A stretch of DNA of 64,000 nt from Acidobacteriota bacterium (GTDB lineage: Bacteria > Acidobacteriota > Polarisedimenticolia > Polarisedimenticolales > Polarisedimenticolaceae): the NCBI GenBank assembly GCA_029861955.1, contig JAOTYK010000005.1, positions 1 to 64,000 on the forward strand, written 5' to 3'. Every line of letters starts with the position of its first letter. The first letter of the stretch is position 1. Positions 50,178 to 59,160 of the stretch are shown in pieces. The position numbers and the translations under genes are program-made. The notes under the pieces are model-generated. The model saw only the letters and a list, made by a program, of their open reading frames with translations, had not been told where the DNA came from and did no database searches.

Positions 50178-53100
50178 ATGTTCGCAGGTCGTTTCTGGGT
50201 CAGTTGTGTCGCGATCGCTTTGTTGGCATTCTCGGCCCACGCCGTCGATCGCCCCGGGGCGTTGGACCCGCGAACGATCGCGCCTGTTTCCGCCAGCGCG
50301 AAGTCGGAACGGATCGATCCGGAGAGGGCGACACCGGAACGATTTGCGGCACAACAGTTCCTCGATCTCCGTGGAGGAGACTGGCGTTTCGACGTGGACC
50401 CGCGAACCGGTCTGGCGACCCTGGTGCAGGGATCCGGCATCCCGCTCATCCCGGGAACGGGAAACACGCTGAACGGCGAGTCGATGACACGGTTGGCGCA
50501 GCCGGATGGCGATATCGACATCGCCGCCCTCGAGCCGCTGGTGCGGGAGTTCATCGACACTCATCCGAGCTTGCTCACTCCACGAAACGGTCGTCTCGAG
50601 CTCGACGTCGAGACGAGTGTCTCGCGGCAAAAGGGACGACTTCACAGCCTGTACTTCTCGTGGTGGATCGGTGACGTACCCGTCGACGAAGCGCGTGTCT
50701 TCGTCCGGATCAACAACGGCAACATCACCCAGTTCGGTGCGCCACTGGTTGGCTTCGCCGACGTCGATCCCGAACCGAACCTCACCGGGCTTCAAGCCAA
50801 GAGCCGGCTTCTGAAATGGTCCGGCGACGAGGAGATCGCCCGTCTCAAGGAACAGCCGCGTCTGACGATCCAACCGGAGGAGGACGACGACCGTCTTACC
50901 TACCGTCTGGTATGGATCGTGACCTACACGGTTCCCGGACAGATTCAGACGTGGGAAGGCCGCATCGACGCCCAAAGCGGCCAGGTCGTTGCGTTCCGCG
51001 ACACCAACCAATACGGTCGCGCCACCGGTGGGGTCTACCCGCGAACCGTGATCGACGCCGAAGTCAGCGTGCCGATGCCACAGGTCAGCATCGACGGAGA
51101 TGTCTCTGCGACGACCGACAACTCGGGTGCGTTCAGCTACACCGGCGGATCCATCTCGTCAGGTCTGGATGGACCGTTTTTCAGCACCAGCTGCGAGGCG
51201 TGTTCCGGACCGTCCCAGGCGTTCTCCACCGTCGGGCTCGGGAGCGGCCGACTCGATTTCGGTCTTGGCGGCGTTGATGAGATCGCCAACGGGTTTTCGA
51301 CGACCGCGGAACGAAACGCGTTCTATCACCTGAACCAGGCACGTCGCGTTGCGAAGAAATGGCTCAACATCGGCTGGCTTGATTCGAACATCACGGTCAA
51401 CGTCAACATCCAGGACACCTGCAACGCGGTATGGACCGGTGCGGCGAACTTCTTCCGTTCGGGTGGAGGTTGCAACAACACCGGTGAAGTGAGCGATGTC
51501 ATGTACCACGAGTGGGGGCATGGGCTGGATGGCAACACCCGCGGTGGGGACGGCGCCAGTGGAGAGGCGACGGCCGATGTGGTTTCGATCCACATCACGC
51601 ATAGCTCGTTGATCGGGCCGCATTTTCGGACGAATGGCTCGCCGGTTCGGGACATCAACCAGTTCACGACATCCAAGGGTCTCCTGTCGGTCGCCAACAT
51701 CTCGACGAAGTGCCCCGTGATCGGCAGTCTCGGTCCGCTGGGCTACGAGGTCCACTGTGAGGGCGAGATCTACGGTCAAGCCGCGTGGGATCTTTCTCAG
51801 TCCCTCGTCGCGCGATACGGCCAGCACACGGGCTGGCGCGAGTCGGAACGGATCTTCTTCAATGGACTCCCGGATGCGGGATCCCAGCTCGCGACCGGAA
51901 GCTTTCCGATCTACGACGCCTATGTGAACGCCGATGACGATGACGGCAACCTGGCCAACGGGACGCCAAACGGCGTCGCGATCTTTGGTGCTTTCAATGA
52001 TCATGGGATCGCCGGTGCACCCGTCGGTGGGTCTGCGGCCTGTGTCCGTCCGGCACAGCCAAACGTGATCGCGACCCCTTCCTGCGACCAGGTCGATCTG
52101 TCCTGGGATGCGATCGCCGGAATCTCTGGGTACACCGTATTCAGGAGTGAGCTGCTGGTCGATCGCTCGTTCTACCACGTGGCCGATCTGACTTCGTTGG
52201 AGACGACGTACGTTGACACGGAAGTCGCACCAGGTATCGATTACCACTATGTCGTGATGTCGACGAACCCCGACGGTTGCGAGTCGACGATCGAGAGTCC
52301 CGTACTCGCGGAGTTGATCGGCCAACCGGTTCTCGATGTGACCTCGGTCGTCGCGACAGACGAACCCCAGGGCAACCGCTCCGGTTTTGCCGACCCCGGC
52401 GAGGCGGTCGACCTGATCGTGACGCTTAATAACGTGGGGGCTGTGGGCTCGACATCGATCGCAGGAAGCCTCGTTTCGAGCACACCCGGTGTGACGATTC
52501 TCGAGGGGGCCGACGGATGGCCGGCCATCGCTGTGGGTGCACAGGCCGACAATACCGGCGTGCTGCGATTCGAGACCGACGACCAACTACTCGAGTGCGG
52601 TGACACGGTCTCCTTCGAGGTTTCTCCAAGCGACGCGTCGCTCTGCGTCTCCGAGACGTCGTTCTTCGAACTGTCCCTCGGCGACCGAGTCATCACGTTG
52701 CAGGACGATTTCGAGGCCGATCTGGGTTGGATGCACGACGCGGTCAACTCGACGGCAACTTCGGGAACCTGGACTCTCGGTGACCCCGACGGGACGACGT
52801 TTCAGCCCGAAGACGATGTGACCGTGGCGGGGACGCAAGCATGGTTCACTGCGCCCAACCTCGGCGGAATCGGTGTCGACGATGTCGACAACGGCGTGTC
52901 GATCCTGGTATCTCCCGTGTTCGATCTCTCGGGGCAGTCCAAAGCGATCTTCTCTTACTACCGCTGGTTTGCCAATCGCGACCTGGGCGAGGACGCCGGC
53001 GACTTCTTCGCCGTCGACGTTAACGATGGGACCGGATGGGTCAACCTCGAAACCCTCGGCTCGAACCAGAGTGCGGCGGCCTGGGTTCGCCGTGAATTCG

Positions 53101-54683
53101 CTTTGCACGACGCGATCGCCCTCACCACCACCGTCCAGATTCGATTCCAGGTTGCCGACGGGATCGCCACCGGAAACCTGATCGAGGCCGCCGTGGACGA
53201 GTTTCGGATCGACGAACCGGTCTGTGACGCGACACCCGCATGTTTTGTCGAGCCGACCTTTGCGGGCCTCCAGACGGCCACCGCCGGTTCGTCTTGCGGA
53301 GAGGTCGATCTGAGTTGGTCGGCGGCGACGTCCAACTGCACCAACGCGACACTGAGCTACAACGTCTATCGCTCCACGACGCCCGGGTTCGTACCGGGCC
53401 CGGCGACGTTGCTGGCCGGCGGCATGACCGCGACGAATTTCGGAGACGTGCAACTGGTCCCCGGAGCCAGCTATCACTACGTGGTGCGTGCCTTCGATTC
53501 GCGTTCCGGCGAAGACGGCAACACGATCGAACTCGCCGCAACGGTCCAGACGGCGCCGGATGACAGTCCGCCGATTTTTGCCGGTCTTGAAACGCTGATA
53601 ACCGGAAGCGAGTGCGGCGAGACGGTGCTCGATTGGTCGATGGCTCAGGAGAGCTGTAGCGGACCCGTCGCCTTCAACGTCTATCGCTCGAACGATCCGC
53701 TCTTCATCCCGGGGGCAGCGACGCTGGTCGGCTCGACGCTGAGCGATGAGTTCACGGATGCGGCATTGGCTCCGGGAGAGAGCCTCACCTATGTCGTTCG
53801 CGCGGTTGACCAGCAAGGGAATGAGGACAGCAACGATGTGCGGCTGACCGCCGACGCCGGTCTACTCGATCTGACACTCTTCTCGGGCGACTTCGAGGCC
53901 TCCGATGGGGGCTGGACCGTGATCGCGCCCAACGACGCGACGTCGGGCAACTGGGAATGGGGCGATCCCGAGGGGGACGCCGCCAACCCCGAAGACGACA
54001 ACACGGCTGCCCCCGGGGTCAATGCCTGGGTCACCGGGATCCTCGCCAGCGTCGGCGGTGGCAACAACGACGTTGACGGCGGGACCACCACGCTACTTTC
54101 GAGATCGTACAACCTCGCGACGGCCGTCGATCCCGAATTGCGCTACGCCCGTTGGTTCACCAACGACCAGGGTGGTAATCCGGGTGAAGACTTCCTCGAC
54201 GTCGACGTGAACGACGGCACGGGCTGGACAACCATCGACCGGGCTACCGGTGGCCCGACCGCGTGGACCGACGTGGCGACTCCCCTCTCCGGCTTCATTG
54301 CTCCCGGCTCGCAAGTCCTGTTCCGCTTCACGGCGAGCGATCTTGGCGTCGGTGGGTCCCTCGTTGAGGCAGGAATCGACGACTTCGAACTCGTCGACCG
54401 GGGGCAGGGCTGCGGCGGCTGCTCGCTGCCGGTTCAGATCGTGGGAACGATTTCGGTCGATCGAAGTGGTGACGACGTGGTCCTCGATTGGTCTGCGGAT
54501 CCTGTTTCAGGGACGCGCTACGTCGTATACAGACTCAGTGGTCCGACGTTTGCCGACGCGATCGCCATCGGAACGAGCGACACGAAGTCATTCGTCCATA
54601 CCGGGGCGGTGTCCGCGACCGAGTCGTTTTCCTATCGGGTGACGACGGTCGATGTCTGCGCCAACGAGTCCACCCTCGATTGA
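50178..54683 (+). CDS. Large secreted zinc metallopeptidase with repeated beta domains (fungalysin-like)
   Basis: A 1501-residue exported protein: signal peptide (1-22), an FTP/propeptide-like region (about 110-270), then a catalytic domain with HEWGH (444-448) and a downstream GEATADV (Glu463), the glutamate third-ligand arrangement of gluzincins such as thermolysin and fungalysin (M36). After about residue 650 there are FN3-like repeats (YNVYRSTTPGF, FNVYRSNDPLF) alternating with two large jellyroll domains (around 820-1010 and 1230-1380; blocks EDFLDVDVNDGTGW and DFFAVDVNDGTGW). The C-terminus ends in another FN3-like stretch. GGGGAGGGG precedes the ATG. It should digest extracellular protein; the accessory domains probably bind polymers or the cell surface. 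Confidence 0.85.
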   Translation: MFAGRFWVSCVAIALLAFSAHAVDRPGALDPRTIAPVSASAKSERIDPERATPERFAAQQFLDLRGGDWRFDVDPRTGLATLVQGSGIPLIPGTGNTLNGESMTRLAQPDGDIDIAALEPLVREFIDTHPSLLTPRNGRLELDVETSVSRQKGRLHSLYFSWWIGDVPVDEARVFVRINNGNITQFGAPLVGFADVDPEPNLTGLQAKSRLLKWSGDEEIARLKEQPRLTIQPEEDDDRLTYRLVWIVTYTVPGQIQTWEGRIDAQSGQVVAFRDTNQYGRATGGVYPRTVIDAEVSVPMPQVSIDGDVSATTDNSGAFSYTGGSISSGLDGPFFSTSCEACSGPSQAFSTVGLGSGRLDFGLGGVDEIANGFSTTAERNAFYHLNQARRVAKKWLNIGWLDSNITVNVNIQDTCNAVWTGAANFFRSGGGCNNTGEVSDVMYHEWGHGLDGNTRGGDGASGEATADVVSIHITHSSLIGPHFRTNGSPVRDINQFTTSKGLLSVANISTKCPVIGSLGPLGYEVHCEGEIYGQAAWDLSQSLVARYGQHTGWRESERIFFNGLPDAGSQLATGSFPIYDAYVNADDDDGNLANGTPNGVAIFGAFNDHGIAGAPVGGSAACVRPAQPNVIATPSCDQVDLSWDAIAGISGYTVFRSELLVDRSFYHVADLTSLETTYVDTEVAPGIDYHYVVMSTNPDGCESTIESPVLAELIGQPVLDVTSVVATDEPQGNRSGFADPGEAVDLIVTLNNVGAVGSTSIAGSLVSSTPGVTILEGADGWPAIAVGAQADNTGVLRFETDDQLLECGDTVSFEVSPSDASLCVSETSFFELSLGDRVITLQDDFEADLGWMHDAVNSTATSGTWTLGDPDGTTFQPEDDVTVAGTQAWFTAPNLGGIGVDDVDNGVSILVSPVFDLSGQSKAIFSYYRWFANRDLGEDAGDFFAVDVNDGTGWVNLETLGSNQSAAAWVRREFALHDAIALTTTVQIRFQVADGIATGNLIEAAVDEFRIDEPVCDATPACFVEPTFAGLQTATAGSSCGEVDLSWSAATSNCTNATLSYNVYRSTTPGFVPGPATLLAGGMTATNFGDVQLVPGASYHYVVRAFDSRSGEDGNTIELAATVQTAPDDSPPIFAGLETLITGSECGETVLDWSMAQESCSGPVAFNVYRSNDPLFIPGAATLVGSTLSDEFTDAALAPGESLTYVVRAVDQQGNEDSNDVRLTADAGLLDLTLFSGDFEASDGGWTVIAPNDATSGNWEWGDPEGDAANPEDDNTAAPGVNAWVTGILASVGGGNNDVDGGTTTLLSRSYNLATAVDPELRYARWFTNDQGGNPGEDFLDVDVNDGTGWTTIDRATGGPTAWTDVATPLSGFIAPGSQVLFRFTASDLGVGGSLVEAGIDDFELVDRGQGCGGCSLPVQIVGTISVDRSGDDVVLDWSADPVSGTRYVVYRLSGPTFADAIAIGTSDTKSFVHTGAVSATESFSYRVTTVDVCANESTLD

Positions 54684-54690
54684 GGAAAGG

Positions 54691-54751
54691 AGAAAAGGGG
54701 ACAGATTTATTTTCTGATCGGCGATCAGAAAATAAATCTGTCCCCTTTTCT
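54691..54751. repeat. Perfect 61-bp palindrome between convergent genes
   Basis: Two 30-base arms (54691-54720 and 54722-54751) are exact reverse complements around a single central base (G54721). The AT-rich arm contains GGGGACAGATTTATTTTC and differs in composition from its GC-rich surroundings. It begins 7 bases after the stop of the metallopeptidase and its right arm ends at the first base of the stop of the kinase gene on the opposite strand. It can act as a bidirectional transcription terminator. Similar sequences in other genomes often belong to REP-like elements moved by Y1 (RAYT) transposases; none is encoded here. Confidence 0.9.
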
Positions 54752-55443
54752 TAATCAACACGGATCGGCGAATCCTGATCCCATAATCGCTGACCGCCGG
54801 CGAACGCGAGGTCGTTGGCGCCGCGACGGGCGTGTTCGGGTAGTTCGTCGAGTAGCTTCGCGTTGCCACCGCCGAGCACGACGTAGTCGACCTGGAACGC
54901 CACGCGAAGCGCGGGAACGATCTCGAACACCTTCTTGCGCCACGCCTTCTTACCGCGTTTCTTCAGTCCGCGTTTGCCGAGATAGTCCTCGTAGGTTCGG
55001 CCCTTGTTGTACGGAAGGTGCGCGAGTTCGAGTGGCTGCAAGGTGCCGTGGCTGATCAAGGCCGAGCCGAGCCCGGTACCGAGGCCGAGAAACAGCATCT
55101 CATCGCCTGCATAGCTACCGATCGCCTGCATGGCTGCATCGTTGACGATCTTTACCGGTTTGCCGAAGGCTTGAGCAAAGTCGAACCCGACCCAACCGAC
55201 GCCGAGGTTCTTGGGCTCGGCCAGGATCTGATTCCCCTCGACCGGTCCCGGATAACCGATCGAGACGACGTCATAGTCCGCGTCGGCGGTCACGGCGCGA
55301 ACCCGTTCGGCCATCTCGCCGGGGGTCAGGTCGGAACCGGAGGGCAGCCGCGAGCGTTCGGTGTGGTTGACGACGAGCGACTTGATGCTCGTGCCGCCGA
55401 CATCGATGACCAACACACGCGGGATCTTGGATCTGGCTGTCAT
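54751..55443 (-). CDS. ROK-family kinase, polyphosphate glucokinase-like
   Basis: A 230-residue kinase of the ROK/hexokinase fold: phosphate-binding VIDVGGTSIKS at about 11-22, YPGPVEG, VNDAAMQAIGSY with the catalytic Asp, and the second phosphate loop LGLGTGLGSALI. The size, the Lys/Arg-rich segment (LGKRGLKKRGKKAWRKKV) and the sequence resemble polyphosphate-dependent glucokinases, which phosphorylate glucose with polyphosphate or ATP; the basic segment would suit polyphosphate. It starts one base after the stop of the GH15 gene, so glucose released from alpha-glucans would be phosphorylated directly. ATP-only activity cannot be excluded. Confidence 0.82.
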   Translation of the reverse strand: MTARSKIPRVLVIDVGGTSIKSLVVNHTERSRLPSGSDLTPGEMAERVRAVTADADYDVVSIGYPGPVEGNQILAEPKNLGVGWVGFDFAQAFGKPVKIVNDAAMQAIGSYAGDEMLFLGLGTGLGSALISHGTLQPLELAHLPYNKGRTYEDYLGKRGLKKRGKKAWRKKVFEIVPALRVAFQVDYVVLGGGNAKLLDELPEHARRGANDLAFAGGQRLWDQDSPIRVD

Positions 55444-55444
55444 G

Positions 55445-57835
55445 TCAAACTACCTCGACCTGGTATTCGCGATCTTCCCAGGCCCCGGATCGATGAAATA
55501 CGAAGCGTAGCGGTGCGACGGAGTCGGTCACGGCGATGTCGAAGAAGTGGATGCCGATTGCCGTTGCCTTCGCGTCGCTCAGAGTTGCCTTGTCCCATTC
55601 ACCACGGGTCCACTTCAACGTAAACGGCATAGGCGCCTGCACACGCAAGGTGAAGCCGGCGCGGACGGTCGCGACCTGGCGATTGAACTTCCAGACTTCG
55701 AGCTTGCTGCAGTCGGGACGCGATCCGATATAGCGATCCTCCACCGCCTGCACGCGGTCGAAGATGCGGCCGTCCCTTGTGGAACGCAGCAGCTTGATGT
55801 ACTCCGCGTGGGCCCAGCACAACGGCCTCACCGCGCCGGTGGCCTTGCCGAAGACCAGGAATTTCTCCGGGATGTCCGGTTGGTCCCAGACCTGCTCGGG
55901 TAACAGCCCGCATCCGGAGGCAAAGTTCTCGAGCGTGCGGATGTACGGCCCCGGGTCACGACCGGCGGCCAGTTCGTAGTGACCGCGCTCGCCGGTCAGC
56001 AAGGGCCACGCGCGCCCGACCCCCGACCCTTGATAAGCCCGGCCCTGTGCATCCTCGCCGTAGCCGTCGTGATTGTAGCGCCGCCAGACCGGTCCGGAAG
56101 GCGTGTCCACCTTCAGCTGGGCATCGACAACCCGCAGGGAGTCTTCGATCAACGGATCGTTCGCGGCGCGAACCCCGTAACGCACGAGTTCGAGGAACCC
56201 CGCATCGACGATCTCTCTCGCGGGGAACCGATAACGCTCTCCGGGCATTCGATTCTTGATCACCAGTTCCCCGTACTCGGGATTTTCATTGGGAACCGGG
56301 TCGGCGAGGTCGGCGGGATGGATCCGGATGTAGTGCCGCGGTACGTCGGGATGCAGCGTTCCCTGCTGGGTCACCGTCCACTGCTCGACGTGGCATTCCA
56401 GAAAATCGGCGTAGTCCAAGAGGTACTGCGAGGTTTCGTGCTCGCCACGCTCACGCGCGAACAGCGCCGCGCAGACCAGCGCGGCGATATTGACCGCCAA
56501 CGTCGACGGCGAGTAGCCGGAGTTTTCCTCCCAGCGCTCTTGTTGGGTCGCCGGTCCATGCCGAACCAGGTAGCCCGCCGCATCGCGCACCATCGGGTAC
56601 GGGTCGTAGTCGGCCAACGCGCCCTGACGATGCAGTTTCCAGGCCAGCAGGATCGGAAACGCCACCTCGTCGAGTTGTACTCCTTGCCAGTAGGGTCGAC
56701 CGTCAAGCCAGAAGTTCTGGTAGAAGCCACCGTCCGCTCGCTGCGCGACGGCCAGGTAGATCAGGGCGCGCAGCGGTGTGGTCTTGTCGCCCGCGGACAA
56801 CAGGGCCGTCGTTGTGTTGACCATGTCTCGCGGCCAGACGAGGTGGTAGCCGCCCAGGTCTTCCTCGCCCTTCTGGTCGCCCCACGGGATGCTGAGCGAC
56901 GCAATCATCGCACCCGAGTAGATCTTGTCTTCGTGAGCACGCAAGACCAGATGGCTACTGCGGTACAACTCCCCGCGATCGTGCGAGACGCCTTCGAGGG
57001 GCAATGTTCGTTGGGTTTCGACGTCCCACTGTTCGTTGAAAACGGTCTCGTGCTCCGCAAACGGAACCCCGAGGCTGTGAAACAAGGACGTCGCGGCGTC
57101 GTGGAGGTGATTGCCGAACGCCAGCCCCAGGGTAAAGCGTCGTGTTTGCGAAAGGTCGAGCTCTGCGGTCAGCGCTACATTCCCCTCCGCGGCGACGTCG
57201 AACTCCCACGTCATCTCGTGATGCGCATTGAGATCGGTCCAGCCGTCGGACTTACCGACAAAGCCGCACGAGGCCTTGAGAAACGGGACAGTCGCGGCAC
57301 AGGAGAGCCAGGTTCCGTGACGATTTGCCGTCAGGACGTTGCGCCCGTCGATCTCGGCGATGTTCGCCGTGTTGCTGCGGCCCGCGTCAGCGAGATGCGG
57401 GGCGAGGAGGACGTACAGGCGCAGCTTGTCAGCGAGGGACGCCTCCAGCACTTCGAAAGTCGTCTCGATCAGAATGACCGGCTCGACAGGATTGGAAATA
57501 ATCTTCTTGACGATCCGATAACGCCCTTGACGGTCTTCGTTGACCAGACGGATACCAGCCGAACTCTCGGACGTGCGTTCGATCGTGTAGTCCATGTCCC
57601 GGCGTTCGTCGTGGAAGAACGTGCTGCCGTCGCTGACCAGAAACTGAAGGTCGCGGATCTGCGGCTGGTCGATCGTCGGGAAGTAGGCCTCGGTGAGAAC
57701 ACCCGCGGCGCTCGTATACCAGACGCGACTGGCCCGGGTGTAGGCTGTCCCAACGGCGTCCTTGCCGCCGCGGGTCCACTTCGGCTTGATGCCGGGGTGG
57801 CCGAAAGCCTCGCGTTTGGTTCGAATGAATGTCAT
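55445..57835 (-). CDS. GH15 glucan 1,4-alpha-glucosidase (glucoamylase-type)
   Basis: A 796-residue enzyme without a signal peptide, so probably intracellular. An N-terminal beta-sandwich domain (about 1-270) with the block VWYTSAAGVLTEAYFPT is typical of bacterial GH15/glucodextranase. An (alpha/alpha)6 barrel follows, with GGYHLVWPRDMV near 335, the general acid in WEENSGYSPST (Glu near 434) and the general base in GLLPEQVWD (Glu near 645). It removes beta-glucose from ends of starch or glycogen fragments; some relatives act on trehalose or isomaltose. It is the first gene of a two-gene unit with the glucokinase. Confidence 0.9.
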   Translation of the reverse strand: MTFIRTKREAFGHPGIKPKWTRGGKDAVGTAYTRASRVWYTSAAGVLTEAYFPTIDQPQIRDLQFLVSDGSTFFHDERRDMDYTIERTSESSAGIRLVNEDRQGRYRIVKKIISNPVEPVILIETTFEVLEASLADKLRLYVLLAPHLADAGRSNTANIAEIDGRNVLTANRHGTWLSCAATVPFLKASCGFVGKSDGWTDLNAHHEMTWEFDVAAEGNVALTAELDLSQTRRFTLGLAFGNHLHDAATSLFHSLGVPFAEHETVFNEQWDVETQRTLPLEGVSHDRGELYRSSHLVLRAHEDKIYSGAMIASLSIPWGDQKGEEDLGGYHLVWPRDMVNTTTALLSAGDKTTPLRALIYLAVAQRADGGFYQNFWLDGRPYWQGVQLDEVAFPILLAWKLHRQGALADYDPYPMVRDAAGYLVRHGPATQQERWEENSGYSPSTLAVNIAALVCAALFARERGEHETSQYLLDYADFLECHVEQWTVTQQGTLHPDVPRHYIRIHPADLADPVPNENPEYGELVIKNRMPGERYRFPAREIVDAGFLELVRYGVRAANDPLIEDSLRVVDAQLKVDTPSGPVWRRYNHDGYGEDAQGRAYQGSGVGRAWPLLTGERGHYELAAGRDPGPYIRTLENFASGCGLLPEQVWDQPDIPEKFLVFGKATGAVRPLCWAHAEYIKLLRSTRDGRIFDRVQAVEDRYIGSRPDCSKLEVWKFNRQVATVRAGFTLRVQAPMPFTLKWTRGEWDKATLSDAKATAIGIHFFDIAVTDSVAPLRFVFHRSGAWEDREYQVEVV

Positions 57836-58301
57836 GGCGTGCCGGCGACGGAGCCTTCTCCAATGCCGCCATCTATGCTATCTGCCAAGTGACCGGCTCC
57901 ACAACATTCTGGCATTAAGCTTCGCATTTCCCGCCCGGGTCTCGCACCTGCCTGGTGCGGACTCGGCGTTAGGGATGCTTCGTGAATCCCCAAATCAGAC
58001 GAATCTGGTTCTGTCTCAGCAGAGGTAGTTTACATAAGCACCTATCCACAAAACATACCGCTTTCGAGATCGTTTCTTTTCTGAGCATTCTGTTCAACCG
58101 CTGCGGCAACAACTTTTCGGCGGCTCGATAAAACAGGTATGTAAAGAATGACGCACGAACGAACCAGGGCTCGCCTCCGGCTCGCCGTATCTTACTTCGA
58201 CAAGCTGTGGGTTTTGTCGACTCGGTGATATAGGGCGTGAAGTTGACGATGCGATTCACGAACCGGTAGACTCTTCCCCTTTGGTTACGATGGAGCGGGC
58301 G
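57836..58301. other. AT-richer intergenic stretch between GH15 and methyltransferase genes
   Basis: About 465 bases of clearly lower GC content than the flanks. It must hold the promoters of the GH15 gene and the divergent methyltransferase. It includes a short hairpin (CGCACC-tgcct-GGTGCG) near 57950 and the remnant-like frame at 57969-58259. I found no tRNA or convincing promoter. Confidence 0.45.
57969..58259 (-). pseudogene. Possible remnant of a truncated gene
   Basis: A 96-codon open frame whose last about 70 residues read as natural protein with basic and hydrophobic alternation (GEPWFVRASFFTYLFYRAAE, then LPQRLNRMLRKETI). It resembles the C-terminal tail of methyltransferases or sugar-modifying enzymes but has no catalytic motif and no good start. 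Together with the AT-rich composition it may be what is left of a transferred gene. Weak support. Confidence 0.3.
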
Positions 58302-59093
58302 ATGATGTACTTGGACCTCAAGCAGATTGCGAACTCGCTAGTACGCGTGGCAAACACATATCCAGCGGAGCTCGTGGCCGATCAGTTGGCGGATGTAGAG
58401 CGCATTGCTTTTCATATCAGTCTTGCGATGGGTGAAAACGATCCTGCGGATTTGAGTGTTTGCGATCTCGGCGGCGGATTGGGGTTGTTCTCTGTTGGGT
58501 GTAAGGCGGTCGGTTTCAAACGCGTCGTCCTCGTCGACGATTTCAGTGATTCGATCAACTCGCAGCTCGGTGAATCAGCCCTCGATCTACATCGGGGTCA
58601 AGGTGTCGAAGTCGTCTCTCTAGATGTTGTTGGTAGCGGAATTGATGGGGCGGTCGATGGTGACTTCGATGTCGTAACGTCATTTGACAGCATGGAACAT
58701 TGGCACGCTTCCCCCAAGCGATTGTTTCAACAGGTGTATGACCGCATTACGCCTGGTGGACAGTTTGTGCTTGGTACGCCCAACTGCGTAAACATGCGAA
58801 AGCGTATTACCGTCCCAATGGGTTACGGAAAGTGGAGCAAACTTGAGGATTGGTATGAAGCGGAGCGATTCCGAGGTCATGTTCGCGAACCTGACGTGGA
58901 CGACTTGCTTTACATTACTCAGGATATGGGGCTAGAGGATTGCCGAGTGTTCGGTCGTAACTGGGTTGGGCTTGCTTCGCTGAACCCGGTGATTCGCTTG
59001 GCCAGTAAAATCTCAGACCTCCCGCTGCGCATCCGACCCACGCTGTGCTCCGACATCTACGTCGTCGGAACAAAGGCCCGCGGGAGTGATTAG
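58302..59093 (+). CDS. SAM-dependent class I methyltransferase, probably acquired
   Basis: A 263-residue protein with the S-adenosylmethionine-binding motif I VCDLGGGLGLFSVG, an acidic motif II near VLVDDF and the post-motif region DFDVVTSFDSMEHWH, followed by FVLGTPNCVN. Such enzymes methylate small molecules, sugars or polysaccharide-linked groups; the target is unknown. Three starts are possible (58290, 58302, 58305); 58302 is chosen because GGAG lies 6 bases before it. Codon usage and GC content are visibly lower than in the neighbours, which points to horizontal transfer. It has no functional link to the flanking GH15 or FG-GAP genes. Confidence 0.78.
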   Translation: MMYLDLKQIANSLVRVANTYPAELVADQLADVERIAFHISLAMGENDPADLSVCDLGGGLGLFSVGCKAVGFKRVVLVDDFSDSINSQLGESALDLHRGQGVEVVSLDVVGSGIDGAVDGDFDVVTSFDSMEHWHASPKRLFQQVYDRITPGGQFVLGTPNCVNMRKRITVPMGYGKWSKLEDWYEAERFRGHVREPDVDDLLYITQDMGLEDCRVFGRNWVGLASLNPVIRLASKISDLPLRIRPTLCSDIYVVGTKARGSD

Positions 59094-59160
59094 GTAGTCG
59101 CCACGTTTTTCTTTGTCTTGCGCGTGACCCGCGCCGACTTCGCAACCGCTTACCGATCGC

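Noticed and set aside
51159-53816. Two long minus-strand frames opposite the metallopeptidase gene
   Set aside because: They read through the antisense of the HEWGH peptidase and its repeats, without motifs, starts or spacing of their own.
55979-57892. A 637-codon plus-strand frame opposite the GH15 gene
   Set aside because: The minus strand encodes a full-length GH15 enzyme with both catalytic Glu residues; the antisense translation is low-complexity.
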